This document shows, in pieces, positions 9,266 through 21,651 of a DNA stretch of 64,000 bases (position 1 is the stretch's first letter; each line of letters begins with the position of its first letter). Origin of the DNA: Variovorax sp. PBL-E5 (lineage in GTDB: Bacteria; Pseudomonadota; Gammaproteobacteria; Burkholderiales; Burkholderiaceae_C). The DNA lies in assembly GCF_901827185.1 (NCBI RefSeq), contig NZ_LR594671.1:2170001-2234000 (forward strand), in the 5' to 3' direction. Position numbers and translations under genes: made by a program. The notes under the pieces are model-generated. The model had not been told where the DNA came from, made no database searches, and worked only from the letters and a program-made list of their open reading frames with translations.

Positions 9266-10609
9266 TCAGGTGTACGAACCGAGCTTGCAGCCGAGCAATC
9301 CCACCGGCGCAACCACATCGGCGCCGTTGACCACGGTGACGATGTCGAAGAAGTCGCTCTTGGCCTTCATGTCGGCCGGCTTCTTGCCGCGCACGATCGG
9401 GAAGTTGACGACGCCCTGGTGGTCCTCGCCGCGGAACCAGACCTCGCCGACCGGGCCCTGGCGCTTGACGCCCTTCTCGTAGGCCTTGATCACCTCGGGC
9501 GCATAGAAGGTCTTGGCGCGCTCGACGGCGTCGGCCCACAGCACGGTGTTGAGGTAGGCGATGTAGGCCGAGTCGTGCGGCTTGTCCTTGTACTTGGCCT
9601 CGAAGGCCGAGACGAAGTCCTTCGCGATCGGGTACTTGTCCTGCAGCGTCCACCAGAAGCCCATGCAGCCGTAGACACCCTGCATGATGTCGGCGCCGAG
9701 CTCCTCGCCGAGGAAGGGCGCCATGTACGGAATGACCAGCTTCATCTTGTCGAGGATGCCGAACTGCTTGGCCTGCTTGATGGAGTTGACCGCGTCGAGG
9801 CCGTAGTCGATCACGACCAGCGTGTCGGCGCCGCTGTTGGCGATGTTGATGAGGTAGGAGCTGTAGTCCTTGGCGCCCAGCGGATGGACCTGCTGGCCGA
9901 CCTCTTTCCAGCCTTCCTTGGCGGTGAACTCGACCATCGAGTCGTGCGTGGTGTGGCCGTAGGTGTAGTCGGGCACGAGGTACACCGCCTTGCGGTTCTT
10001 GCCGAGCGACTGGCCGAGCACCGGCGAGATCGCCTTGGCCGCGGAGTAGGCGTAATGGCAGAGGCGAAAGCCGTAGCGCTGGCAGTCGACGCCGGTGGTT
10101 TCGTTGGAGCCGCTGATGGCCGCGAGGTAGATGGTCTTCTCGCGGTCGCACACCTTCTGCAATGCGATGGCGACGGCGCTGCTGACGCTGCCGCTGATCA
10201 TCATCGCCTTGTTCTCGTGGATGAAGCGGGTGGCCGCCTGCACCGCGGTGTTGGGCTTGGTCTCGGCATCGGCCACGCCGAGCACGATCTTCTTGCCGAG
10301 CACGCCCTTCTTGGTGAGCGGGGAGATCTTGAGCACGTTCGGATGGCCGGCGTTGAGCTGTTCTGCCGCGAGCTCGTAGCCGCGCCGCTCGTCCGCGCCC
10401 TCGGCCGAATACGGGCCGGTGAGGTCGACCGGCAGGCCGACAAACACGCTGTCGCCGGCGACGCCTGCGGGGTAGTTGGCCAGTGCCGGATAGTCGTCGG
10501 CCATCGCCATGCCGGGAAGCAGCGCACCGGCTGCCGCCGCGGCCCCTGCCTTCAGGATCCCCCTTCGGTGGATACTGCTGGCGCCGTTTACATCTTCGGA
10601 CTCGCTCAT
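9266..10609 (-). CDS. ABC importer periplasmic substrate-binding protein, Tat-exported
   Basis: A 447-residue type 1 periplasmic binding protein of the LivK/UrtA-like group. Residues 14-37 form a twin-arginine signal (SIHRRGILKAG followed by an alanine-rich stretch ending AMA), so it is probably exported folded. The mature part has FVGLPVDLTGPYSAEG and YGHTTHDSMVEFTAKEGW, typical of the two-lobed fold. It is longer than LivK (about 370) and closer in size to the amide/urea-type receptors. It is the first gene of the operon and faces the MarR regulator. The start has GGAGAG upstream (CAAGGAGAGTCCTC before ATG). Confidence 0.9.
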   Translation of the reverse strand: MSESEDVNGASSIHRRGILKAGAAAAAGALLPGMAMADDYPALANYPAGVAGDSVFVGLPVDLTGPYSAEGADERRGYELAAEQLNAGHPNVLKISPLTKKGVLGKKIVLGVADAETKPNTAVQAATRFIHENKAMMISGSVSSAVAIALQKVCDREKTIYLAAISGSNETTGVDCQRYGFRLCHYAYSAAKAISPVLGQSLGKNRKAVYLVPDYTYGHTTHDSMVEFTAKEGWKEVGQQVHPLGAKDYSSYLINIANSGADTLVVIDYGLDAVNSIKQAKQFGILDKMKLVIPYMAPFLGEELGADIMQGVYGCMGFWWTLQDKYPIAKDFVSAFEAKYKDKPHDSAYIAYLNTVLWADAVERAKTFYAPEVIKAYEKGVKRQGPVGEVWFRGEDHQGVVNFPIVRGKKPADMKAKSDFFDIVTVVNGADVVAPVGLLGCKLGSYT

Positions 10610-10648
10610 GAGGACTCTCCTTGTAGACAGTGGCTGAGGCTCGATATA

Positions 10649-10689
10649 TCGTGCTACGACATCTTATTTAATTTACATCGTGTCACGAT
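10649..10689. promoter_or_regulatory. Two MarR-type operator-like inverted repeats between importer operon and marR
   Basis: The AT-rich gap between the divergent genes holds two related repeats. Site 1 at 10649-10659 is TCGT-GCT-ACGA. Site 2 at 10677-10689 is ATCGTG-T-CACGAT, a perfect 6+1+6 palindrome. Both contain the ATCGTG/ACGA core and their centres are 29 bases apart, close to three helical turns. MarR proteins typically bind such 13-20 bp palindromes over the divergent promoters. Binding by the adjacent MarR is inferred. Confidence 0.55.
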
Positions 10690-10784
10690 ACAACGTCAAT
10701 GGACTCGCCTTGAGTGAAAACACCTAATGAGCGAACGAATTTGCATGCGCAGGAACCTGATCGAACCGACAGGAGGTGATTCAA

Positions 10785-11240
10785 GTGCTTGAAGCGGAGT
10801 TGCGCCGGCTGGCCGCTTTCCGGGTGGCGTTGCGGCAGTTCGAGTTTTTCAGCGAGCAGGTGTCGGGCAAGCTCGGCCTGACCTCGCAGCAATACCAGGC
10901 GCTGCTCGTCACCCTGGGCGACGAGGGCGCCGTGCCGTTCACGCTGAAGGTGCTCGCGCAGAAGCTGAACATCAAGCACAACAGCGCCGTCGGCCTGGTC
11001 GATCGCATCGAGCAGCTGGGCCTGGTCGTGCGACGCTCGTGCGAAGACGATCGCCGCAGCGTGCGGGTGGAGCTCACCGCGCGCGGCAAGATGGTGCTCA
11101 ATCAGCTGGCGATCCAGCATCGCCGCGAGCTGCATCGGGTCGCGCCGGAGTTCGGGCGCTATTTCCGCCATTTCGCGCGCACCGTGGACGAGACAGAATG
11201 GCGCGAGCCGCCACGCCGCGGCCGCAAGCCGGCCGCCTAG
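10785..11240 (+). CDS. MarR-family transcriptional regulator
   Basis: A 151-residue winged-helix regulator. The recognition region is FTLKVLAQKLNIKHNSAVGLVDRIEQLG and the wing carries CEDDRRSVRVELTARG, the usual MarR DxRS-type motif. The start is GTG at 10785, placed by an AGGAGGTGA 8-9 bases upstream; another in-frame GTG at 10776 overlaps that ribosome-binding site and is unlikely. The C-terminus is arginine-rich (EPPRRGRKPAA). Divergent orientation to the liv-type operon and the two palindromes in between suggest that it represses the importer and itself until a ligand, often a carboxylic or aromatic acid in this family, is bound. Confidence 0.88.
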   Translation: MLEAELRRLAAFRVALRQFEFFSEQVSGKLGLTSQQYQALLVTLGDEGAVPFTLKVLAQKLNIKHNSAVGLVDRIEQLGLVVRRSCEDDRRSVRVELTARGKMVLNQLAIQHRRELHRVAPEFGRYFRHFARTVDETEWREPPRRGRKPAA

Positions 11241-11278
11241 CGGCAGGCGCATCCGCAATCTTTTTTCCAGGAGCCACC

Positions 11279-12127
11279 ATGGCCGAAACCAGACCCGGCG
11301 TCGCCGACAAGCGGCGCACCTTCCGGCAGCTGCACGACAGCGGCTGCTTCGTCATCCCCAACCCCTGGGACATCGGCAGCGCGCGCTTCCTGCAGGGCAT
11401 GGGCTTCAAGGCGCTGGCGACCACCAGCTCGGGCTTCGGCTGGTCGCAGGGGCGCGCCGATGGCGCGGCGCCGCGGGACATGGTGCTCGAGCACCTGCGC
11501 ACGCTCGTCGCCGCGACCGATCTGCCGATGAACGCCGATTTCGAGAGCGGCTTCGCGCACGATCCGGCCGGCGTCGCGCAGAGCGTGCGGCTGGCGGTGG
11601 AGACCGGCGTGGCCGGCCTGTCGATCGAGGACGCGACGGGCGACGCGGCCGCGCCGCTCTACACCATCGACGAGGCCGTCGCACGGATTCGCGCGGCGCG
11701 CGGCGCCATCGACAAGGCCGGCGGCGACACGCTGCTGGTCGGGCGCGCCGAGGGCTTCCTGCATGGCCGGCCGGACCTCGACGAAGCGATCGCGCGGCTG
11801 CAGGCCTATGCGCAGGCCGGCGCCGACTGCCTCTATGCGCCGGGCATCCGCACGCGAGAGCAGATCACCGCCGTCGTCGCCGCGGTCGCGCCCAAGCCCT
11901 TCAACCTGCTGGTCGGCTGGAGCAGCGAACTGACGATGAAGGACATCGCCGAGATGGGCGTGCGGCGTGTGAGTGTCGGCGGCGCGCTGGCGCGCGCGGC
12001 CTGGGGCGGGTTCATTCGCGCGGCCCGGCTCATCGCCGACGAAGGCCGCTTCGACGGTTTTGCCGATGCCGCGCCCGGCGGAGAACTCAACGCTTTCTTC
12101 CGCGACGATCTGGCCCGGCGCGAATAG
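11279..12127 (+). CDS. Isocitrate lyase/PEP mutase-family protein
   Basis: A 282-residue TIM-barrel protein of the ICL/PEP mutase superfamily. It has NPWDIGSARFLQGMGFKA near the N-terminus, the substrate-loop residues MNADFESGF, and the metal-associated GLSIEDATGD. It lacks the K(K/R)CGH lyase motif of isocitrate and methylisocitrate lyases, so it is probably not a true lyase; C-C hydrolase or phosphonate-type chemistry in this superfamily is possible. It lies 38 bases after marR on the same strand and may be co-transcribed. It is only distantly like the second superfamily member in this window (60560-61438). Confidence 0.8.
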   Translation: MAETRPGVADKRRTFRQLHDSGCFVIPNPWDIGSARFLQGMGFKALATTSSGFGWSQGRADGAAPRDMVLEHLRTLVAATDLPMNADFESGFAHDPAGVAQSVRLAVETGVAGLSIEDATGDAAAPLYTIDEAVARIRAARGAIDKAGGDTLLVGRAEGFLHGRPDLDEAIARLQAYAQAGADCLYAPGIRTREQITAVVAAVAPKPFNLLVGWSSELTMKDIAEMGVRRVSVGGALARAAWGGFIRAARLIADEGRFDGFADAAPGGELNAFFRDDLARRE

Positions 12128-12161
12128 CGCGCCGAAGCGCGGTTCGCCGCGCGGCCCGGCT

Positions 12162-15071
<2,910 letters not shown>

Positions 15072-15108
15072 GGAGGGCAGTCGTGCGGTCGGGCAGGGAG
15101 GGGGCGAA

Positions 15109-15483
15109 TCAGGCTTCGTCGGCGAATTTCTGATAGGCCGTGGCGTCGAGCAGCGCGTCGAGCTGCGCCGGCTCGCCGAGGCGCACCTTGAAGAACCAGC
15201 CGGCACCGGTCGGGTCGCTGTTGGCCAGCGAAGGGTCGGCGCGCAGCGCTTCGTTGACTTCGGTGATCTCGCCCGACACGGGCATGAACACGTCGGCCGC
15301 GGCCTTGACCGACTCGACCACGCCGGCGATCTCGCCCTGCGCGAAGGTCTTGCCGATCGGGGGCAGGTCGACGAAGACCACGTCGCCGAGCGCATCCTGC
15401 GCATGCAGCGTGATGCCGACCGTGGCGGTGTTGCCGTCCCCGGGCTGGACCCATTCGTGGTCCTTGGTGTACTTGATGGTCAT
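15109..15483 (-). CDS. gcvH: Glycine cleavage system H protein
   Basis: A 124-residue lipoyl carrier. The lipoylated lysine is K60 in [10 protein letters not shown], and the C-terminal [10 protein letters not shown] strand is typical. GcvH shuttles the aminomethyl group from P to T protein and is reoxidised by dihydrolipoamide dehydrogenase (not in this window). AGGAG lies upstream of the start (CAGGAGATTCCTTC before ATG). It sits between gcvT and gcvP with short gaps of 55 and 37 bases, so one transcript under the upstream glycine riboswitch is expected. Confidence 0.96.
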   Translation of the reverse strand: MTIKYTKDHEWVQPGDGNTATVGITLHAQDALGDVVFVDLPPIGKTFAQGEIAGVVESVKAAADVFMPVSGEITEVNEALRADPSLANSDPTGAGWFFKVRLGEPAQLDALLDATAYQKFADEA

Positions 15484-15538
15484 GAAGGAATCTCCTGGAA
15501 AAAATGGGCCGCTTGAATGGAAGGAATCGGGTCGAGGC

Positions 15539-16714
<1,176 letters not shown>

Positions 16715-16742
16715 GGCACTCTCCAAAAGGGGCAGTCTCGTT

Positions 16743-16760
16743 CCATGGCGCGAGCCATGG
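16743..16760. terminator. Hairpin between glycine riboswitch and gcvT (possible expression platform)
   Basis: CCATGGC and GCCATGG form a perfect 7-bp stem around a four-base loop, about 12 bases after the second aptamer and 28 bases before the gcvT start. No U-run follows at once, although TTTT occurs 15-20 bases further on just before the ribosome-binding site. It could be a regulatory hairpin that pairs or competes with the aptamer end. A classical intrinsic terminator is not clear. Confidence 0.35.
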
Positions 16761-16771
16761 GCCACCCCTGC

Positions 16772-16980
16772 TGTCCGCTTTACCTGAGAGATTCGCCCCA
16801 CGATCGGGGTTTGCTCCTTCGGTGGACGGCCCTGCGCTTGCGCGGCGGGCCGGCTCTCTCCAGCAAGGAAACGCGCGAAAAAGATCGGCGCTTCGTCAGT
16901 CCTTTTGCCTGAGCGTTCGGGCCCGTGGATCGGTGGGACCTGCGCCTTCGGCGGCTCCGCGGGGCGGGGCTCTCTCCTGA
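16772..16980 (-). ncRNA. Tandem glycine riboswitch upstream of gcvTHP
   Basis: Two glycine aptamers in series are readable on the minus strand. Aptamer I spans about 16980-16899: it opens with GGAGAGAGCCCC, has the CCGAAGG core and closes with CTCAGGCAAAAGGAC. Aptamer II spans about 16863-16772: it opens with GGAGAGAGCCGG, has CCGAAGGAGCAAA and closes with CTCTCAGGTAAAGCGGACAG. A linker of about 35 bases joins them. This is the usual arrangement before gcv operons, where glycine binding switches expression on. The first gene, gcvT, begins 58 bases downstream. Confidence 0.95.
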
Positions 16981-17027
16981 CCCTGGTGAGTGTAAGGGAT
17001 CGGTGGCGCCCGGCGCCGCCGATCGGT

Positions 17028-17525
17028 TCAATGCAGGGGCAGGGCGGGCAGCAGCTTGTCGATGCGCTCGCGGATCGATTCGGCGCGCTCGGCGCCGGCG
17101 GCCTGCTCGATCGCCTCGAGCATGGCGTTGGCCGTCGCCAGCATCGATTCGCGGTCGCGCGCTGCGCGCAAGGCCTCACGGAAGCGTTCGGCCAGCGGCG
17201 GGTCGCGCCGCACGAACATGCGCTCGCAGAGGTCGAACAGGAACATCCGCGTGGTGGCGAGCGACCGCTTGCCGTCGAAGACATCGGCGGCGACGGCCAC
17301 GGCGGGTTCGGGCTGCGGGGCCGGCTGGCGGTGCTGCAGATAGCCGGTGTCCATCAACTGGGCCGCGACGCGGCTGGCCTGCTCGCGGCCGCCGAAGAGC
17401 TCGCCGAAGTCGGTCACCGAGCGATGGCCGTTGGCCATCAGCAGCAGGGCGCGCTCACGCTGGCCGAGGGTCCGGCGGCCGGGCTGGAGTTCTTGATGGG
17501 CCTTGTCGGTCTTGATGAGGAACAT
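17028..17525 (-). CDS. Conserved-looking hypothetical protein
   Basis: A soluble protein of 165 residues if it starts at 17525, or 176 if it starts at the ATG at 17558. Neither start has a good ribosome-binding site. Residues about 20-60 (RTLGQRERALLLMANGHRSV then FGELFGGREQASRVAAQLMDTGYL) read like a small winged-helix or helix-turn-helix unit. The C-terminal half is helical and rich in Arg, Glu and Ala (ERFREALRAARDRESMLA). I do not recognise a named family. It lies upstream of the gcv riboswitch on the same strand and downstream of ETF-QO, with no sign of a shared role. Confidence 0.6.
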   Translation of the reverse strand: MFLIKTDKAHQELQPGRRTLGQRERALLLMANGHRSVTDFGELFGGREQASRVAAQLMDTGYLQHRQPAPQPEPAVAVAADVFDGKRSLATTRMFLFDLCERMFVRRDPPLAERFREALRAARDRESMLATANAMLEAIEQAAGAERAESIRERIDKLLPALPLH

Positions 17526-17687
17526 GGGATGCTGGCTTGCGGGCGAGCCTTGCAGCATCGGGGGTGGGTGTGACGGCTTTGTGAATGGGTGATTCGAAGG
17601 GTGCGATTTCTGTTGAGGCTGTCGGCCGGGGCGAATTCCCGGCTCCGGCCTCACGTCACGCGCAACGCACAGTTCAAAGGCCCGGTG

Positions 17688-17720
17688 CCCCCACCCCAAC
17701 CCTCCCCCAGAGGAGGAGGG
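17688..17720 (-). repeat. G-rich intergenic element with hairpin (terminator-like, G-quadruplex-capable)
   Basis: On the minus strand the sequence has four G-tracts of 5, 3, 4 and 5 guanines separated by A, TT and T (17708-17688). Just before it, CCTCCTCC can pair with the GGGGGAGG run around a short loop. The element sits ten to forty bases after the ETF-QO stop, where a terminator would be expected. The pattern CCCCACCCCAACCCTCCCCC is, as far as I know, common between genes in this bacterial group. No second copy was seen in this window. Confidence 0.45.
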
Positions 17721-17730
17721 AGAAAGCCCG

Positions 17731-19425
17731 TCACATGCCGACGTAGTTCGGCCCGCCGCCGCCCTCGGGCGTCACCCACACGATGTTCTGCGTCGGATCC
17801 TTGATGTCGCAGGTCTTGCAATGCACGCAGTTCTGCGCATTGATCTGCAGGCGCTCCTTGCCGCCCTCATCCGGCACGAACTCGTACACGCCGGCGGGAC
17901 AGTAGCGGCTCTCGGGGCCGGCGTAGTCGGGCAGGTTGATCCGGGTCGGCACCGTCGCGTCCTTGAGCGTCAGGTGCGCGGGCTGGTTCTCTTCGTGGTT
18001 GGTGTTGCTCACGAAGACCGACGACAGCCGGTCGAAGGTGAGCTTGTTGTCCGGTTTCGGGTAGGCGATCTTCTTGCTGGCCGATGCCCGCTTGAGGCGC
18101 TGGTGATCGGCCTCGGTGCGGTGAATCGTCCATGGGATGTGGCCGCGCAGCACGAACTGCTCGATGCCGGTCATCACCGTGCCGACCGCCAGGCCCTTCT
18201 TGAACCACTGCTTGAAGTTGCGTGCCTTGTTGAGTTCGGTGCGCAGCCAGCTCTTCTCGAAGGCCGCGGGGTAGGCCGTGAGTTCGTCGTGCTGCCGGCC
18301 GGCCATCACGGCCTCGTAGGCCGCGTCGGCCACCAGCATGCCGGTCTTGATGGCGGCATGGCTGCCCTTGATGCGGCTCGCGTTCAGGTAGCCGGCCTCG
18401 CAGCCGACCAGCGCGCCGCCGGGGAACACCGTCTTGGGCAGCGAGAGCAGGCCGCCGGCGGTGATCGCGCGTGCGCCGTAGCTCAGGCGCTTGGGCGCCT
18501 TGAGGCCCTTGTCCTGGCCTTCGAAATACCAGCGGATGTTGGGATGCGTCTTGAAGCGCTGGAACTCCTCGAAGGGGCTCATGTAGGGGTTCTGGTAGTC
18601 GAGCCCGACCACGTAGCCGATGATCAGCTGGTTGTTCTCGGCGTGGTAGACGAAGGAGCCGCCATAGGTGTCCGACGGCAGCGGCCAGCCTGCGGTGTGG
18701 ATGGCCAGGCCCGGCTCGTGGCGCGCGGGATCGATCTCCCACAGTTCCTTGATGCCGATGCCGTAGGCCTGCGGATCCTTGCCCTCGTCCAGCTTGTACT
18801 TCGCGATCAGCTGGCGCCCGAGATGGCCGCGCGCGCCCTCGGCGAACACGGTGTACTTGGCGTGCAGCTCCATGCCGAGCTGGAAGTTGTCGGTCGGCTC
18901 GCCGTCCTTGCCGATGCCCAGATTGCCGGTGGCGACGCCGCGCACCTTGCCGTCGTCGGTGTAGAGCACCTCGGCCGCCGGAAAGCCCGGGAAGATCTCG
19001 ACGCCGAGCGCCTCGGCCTGCTGCGCCAGCCAGCGCACCACATTGCCGAGGCTGACGATGTAGTTGCCTTCGTTGTGGAAGTTGTGCGGCAGCATGAAGT
19101 TGGGCGTGCGCGTCGCGCCCTTCTCGCTGAGCATGAGGAAGGTGTCCCGGGTGACGGGCTGGTTGAGCGGCGCGCCGAGTTCTTCCCAGTCGGGCAGCAG
19201 TTCGAACAGCGCGCGCGGATCCATGATGGCGCCGGAGAGGATGTGCGCGCCGGGCTCCGAGCCCTTCTCGAGCACGACGACCGAGATCTCCTTGCCGTGG
19301 GATGCGGCCAGTTGCTTCAGGTGGATCGCGGTCGAGAGGCCGGCGGGGCCGGCACCGACCACGACCACGTCGTATTCCATGGCTTCCCTCGGGCCGAACT
19401 TGGCAAGTATTTCGTCGTGCGTCAT
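17731..19425 (-). CDS. Electron-transfer flavoprotein:ubiquinone oxidoreductase
   Basis: A 564-residue ETF-QO that feeds electrons from ETF (reduced by acyl-CoA and other dehydrogenases) into ubiquinone at the inner membrane. The FAD motif VVVVGAGPAGLSTAIHLKQL begins near residue 19. The central part has GGSFVYHAENNQLIIGYVVGLDY, and the C-terminus holds the 4Fe-4S ligands in CVHCKTCDIKDPTQNI followed by the family ending GGGGPNYVGM. The start at 19425 (MTHDEILAKFGPREAMEYD) fits known proteins. Likely users here include the acyl-CoA dehydrogenase of the valine operon. No etfAB genes are in the window. Confidence 0.95.
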   Translation of the reverse strand: MTHDEILAKFGPREAMEYDVVVVGAGPAGLSTAIHLKQLAASHGKEISVVVLEKGSEPGAHILSGAIMDPRALFELLPDWEELGAPLNQPVTRDTFLMLSEKGATRTPNFMLPHNFHNEGNYIVSLGNVVRWLAQQAEALGVEIFPGFPAAEVLYTDDGKVRGVATGNLGIGKDGEPTDNFQLGMELHAKYTVFAEGARGHLGRQLIAKYKLDEGKDPQAYGIGIKELWEIDPARHEPGLAIHTAGWPLPSDTYGGSFVYHAENNQLIIGYVVGLDYQNPYMSPFEEFQRFKTHPNIRWYFEGQDKGLKAPKRLSYGARAITAGGLLSLPKTVFPGGALVGCEAGYLNASRIKGSHAAIKTGMLVADAAYEAVMAGRQHDELTAYPAAFEKSWLRTELNKARNFKQWFKKGLAVGTVMTGIEQFVLRGHIPWTIHRTEADHQRLKRASASKKIAYPKPDNKLTFDRLSSVFVSNTNHEENQPAHLTLKDATVPTRINLPDYAGPESRYCPAGVYEFVPDEGGKERLQINAQNCVHCKTCDIKDPTQNIVWVTPEGGGGPNYVGM

Positions 19426-19545
19426 CTGGGTCTCGTCGATAATGTTTTTGGGGGTGCGAGGCACCGCGTCGGGCCGAATCATTTTATGCGGCGCTCGCGC
19501 GTGTTCCGGGCCGCCCCGCCGGCGACTCCAGCAGGGACATCTTTC

Positions 19546-20328
19546 ATGGCTTACAGCATCGATCTTTCCGGCCGCGTGGCCTTCATCACCGGCGCGTCGA
19601 GCGGTCTCGGCGCGCAGTTCGCCAAGACGCTGGCGCGCGCCGGCGCGGCGGTGGTGCTGGCCAGCCGCCGCATCGAGAAACTCAAGGAGCTGCGCGCCCG
19701 CATCGAGGGCGAGGGCGGCGACGCGCACGTGGTCGAGCTCGACGTGACGGACCAGGGCAGCATCAAGGCCGCCGTCGCGCGCGCCGAAACCGAGGTCGGC
19801 CCGATCGACATCCTGATCAACAACTCGGGCGTGAGCACCACGCAGCGCCTGCAGGACGTGACGCCCGACGACTACGACTTCATCTTCGACGCCAACGTCA
19901 AGGGCTCCTTCTTCGTGGCGCAGGAGATCGGCAAGCGCATGCTCGCGCGCGCCAAGGGCGCGGCGCCCGGCACCTACATCGGTGGGCGCATCATCAACAT
20001 CGCCTCGGTGGCAGCGCTCAAGGTGATGCCGCAGATCGGCGTCTACTGCATGAGCAAGGCCGCGGTCGTGCAGATGACGAAGGCGATGGCGCTCGAGTGG
20101 GGCCGCTTCGGCATCAACGTGAACGCGCTGTGCCCGGGCTACATCGCGACCGAGATCAACGAGGAGCACTGGGTCACCGACGGTGGCGTCAAGCTCGTCA
20201 ACATGCTGCCGCGCAAGCGCGTGGGCAAACCGGATGATCTCGATGGGCTGATCGTGCTCCTGGCCAGCGCGCAAAGTCATTTCGTCAACGGCGCGGTGAT
20301 CGCGGCCGACGACGGCTTCGCCCTTTGA
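19546..20328 (+). CDS. SDR-family oxidoreductase
   Basis: A 260-residue short-chain dehydrogenase. The cofactor motif is TGASSGLG near residue 15, followed by NNSG, the catalytic serine in IINIASVAAL and Tyr/Lys in YCMSKAA. Acidic residues that would favour NAD are absent after beta-2 (LASRRIEKL), so NADP is likely. Close relatives include 3-hydroxyacyl-CoA or 3-oxoacyl-ACP reductase-like enzymes; the substrate is unknown. Its stop overlaps the proposed TTG start of the transporter gene, and a thioesterase follows, which suggests an operon concerned with acyl-CoA metabolism and export. Confidence 0.9.
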   Translation: MAYSIDLSGRVAFITGASSGLGAQFAKTLARAGAAVVLASRRIEKLKELRARIEGEGGDAHVVELDVTDQGSIKAAVARAETEVGPIDILINNSGVSTTQRLQDVTPDDYDFIFDANVKGSFFVAQEIGKRMLARAKGAAPGTYIGGRIINIASVAALKVMPQIGVYCMSKAAVVQMTKAMALEWGRFGINVNALCPGYIATEINEEHWVTDGGVKLVNMLPRKRVGKPDDLDGLIVLLASAQSHFVNGAVIAADDGFAL

Positions 20329-21227
20329 CGCCACGCGCGGCCGGCGGCATCGCGGCCGGCCTGGCTGCGGGCGCGCTGTGGGGCCTGGTGTTCGTGGCAC
20401 CGCGCATGGTGGGCAACTTCGGCATGGTGGACATCACGGCCGCGCGCTTCGTGGTCTTCGGCGCGGCCGCGGCGCTCGCGCTCGGATCGCGGCCGGCCGG
20501 CGTGCGCTGGCCGCGCGTGCGGCAGGGTGTCGCGGCGCTCGGGCTCAGCGTGCTGGGCTTCACGGGCTATTACCTGCTGCTGGCCTTCTCGATCGCGGCC
20601 GCAGGCACGGCGGTGCCGAGCCTGATCATCGGCACGATCCCCGTCTGGATGATGCTGCTCGGGCGACCCGCCGGCCTGCGCATGCAGGCCTTGCTGCCGG
20701 GGCTGCTGCTCACGGCCGCAGGCATCGCGCTGATGGTCGCCGGTGCGTGGCCAGGAGAGAGCGCCGGCGGCATTCACTTCACGTGGGGCCTGGGACTGGC
20801 GCTGCTCGCGATGGCGAGCTGGACCGCCTTCGGCCTGCTCAACGCCGCCTGGCTGCAGCGCCATCCCGACGTCCACGCCGCCGACTGGGCCAACTGGCTC
20901 GGCATCGCGACCGGGCTCGGCGCGCTGCTGTTGTGGCTGGCGGCCGGATCGGACATCGGCACCCTGCGGGCGCAGCCCGACGTCGCGCTGTTCACCGTGA
21001 TCGCACTGGCCGGCGGCATCGGTTCGACCTGGCTTGCGACCGTGCTGTGGAACGTCGCGAGCCAGCGGCTTTCCGCCAGCCTGTGCGGGCAGCTGATCGT
21101 GAGCGAGACGCTGTTCGCCTTGCTCTATTCCTTCCTGTGGGACGGGCGCTGGCCGCGTGCGGGCGAGATGGCCGCCGCGCTGCTGTTCGTCCTTGGCATC
21201 CTCGCATCCATCCGAGCACACCGATGA
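20325..21227 (+). CDS. DMT-superfamily (EamA-like) transporter
   Basis: A 300-residue inner-membrane protein with about ten hydrophobic helices, in two EamA repeats. The N-terminal helix GGIAAGLAAGALWGLVFVAPRM is typical of this group of drug/metabolite exporters. The start is TTG at 20325, overlapping the stop of the SDR gene by three bases (TTGA). The stop overlaps the ATG of the thioesterase gene. No substrate can be assigned; export of a metabolite made by the neighbours is only a guess. Confidence 0.85.
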   Translation: MTPRAAGGIAAGLAAGALWGLVFVAPRMVGNFGMVDITAARFVVFGAAAALALGSRPAGVRWPRVRQGVAALGLSVLGFTGYYLLLAFSIAAAGTAVPSLIIGTIPVWMMLLGRPAGLRMQALLPGLLLTAAGIALMVAGAWPGESAGGIHFTWGLGLALLAMASWTAFGLLNAAWLQRHPDVHAADWANWLGIATGLGALLLWLAAGSDIGTLRAQPDVALFTVIALAGGIGSTWLATVLWNVASQRLSASLCGQLIVSETLFALLYSFLWDGRWPRAGEMAAALLFVLGILASIRAHR

Positions 21228-21646
21228 GAATCCTGGTCCCCGAAAAGAAGAAGCTGATCTACGAGATGTCCATTCCCATCCGCTGGGGCGACATGGACGC
21301 GATGGGCCATCTCAACAACGCCAGCTATTTCCGCTACCTCGAGACGGCGCGCATCGACTGGATGCAATCGATCGGCTTCGCGCCCGACCCCGGCGGCGAG
21401 GGCATGGTGATCATCAATGCCTTCTGCAACTTCTATCAGCAGATCGAATACCCGGGCACGGTGCTGCTGCGCATGTACGCGAGCGACCCGGCCCGCACCA
21501 CCTTCGAGACCTGGGGCACGCTGGCGCGTGACGACGCGCCCGACGTGATCTGCGCGGAAGGCGGCGCGACCACCATCTGGCTGGACTTTCCGAAGAAGAA
21601 GGCGATGCCGCTGCCCGACTGGCTGCGCGCGATGGTCACGCCCTGA
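21224..21646 (+). CDS. Acyl-CoA thioesterase, 4HBT hot-dog family
   Basis: A 140-residue hot-dog thioesterase. RWGDMDAMGHLNNASYFRYLE carries the conserved aspartate and asparagine pair of 4-hydroxybenzoyl-CoA-type thioesterases. The family hydrolyses acyl-CoA to free acid and CoA. Its start overlaps the transporter stop (ATGA), so it is the third gene of an SDR-transporter-thioesterase unit. It is convergent with the sensor kinase gene. Chain-length preference is not readable from sequence. Confidence 0.9.
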   Translation: MRILVPEKKKLIYEMSIPIRWGDMDAMGHLNNASYFRYLETARIDWMQSIGFAPDPGGEGMVIINAFCNFYQQIEYPGTVLLRMYASDPARTTFETWGTLARDDAPDVICAEGGATTIWLDFPKKKAMPLPDWLRAMVTP

Positions 21647-21651
21647 GCTTG

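Noticed and set aside
16743..16760. Hairpin as a classical intrinsic terminator
   Set aside because: No run of T directly follows the stem, so it is listed only as a possible regulatory hairpin.
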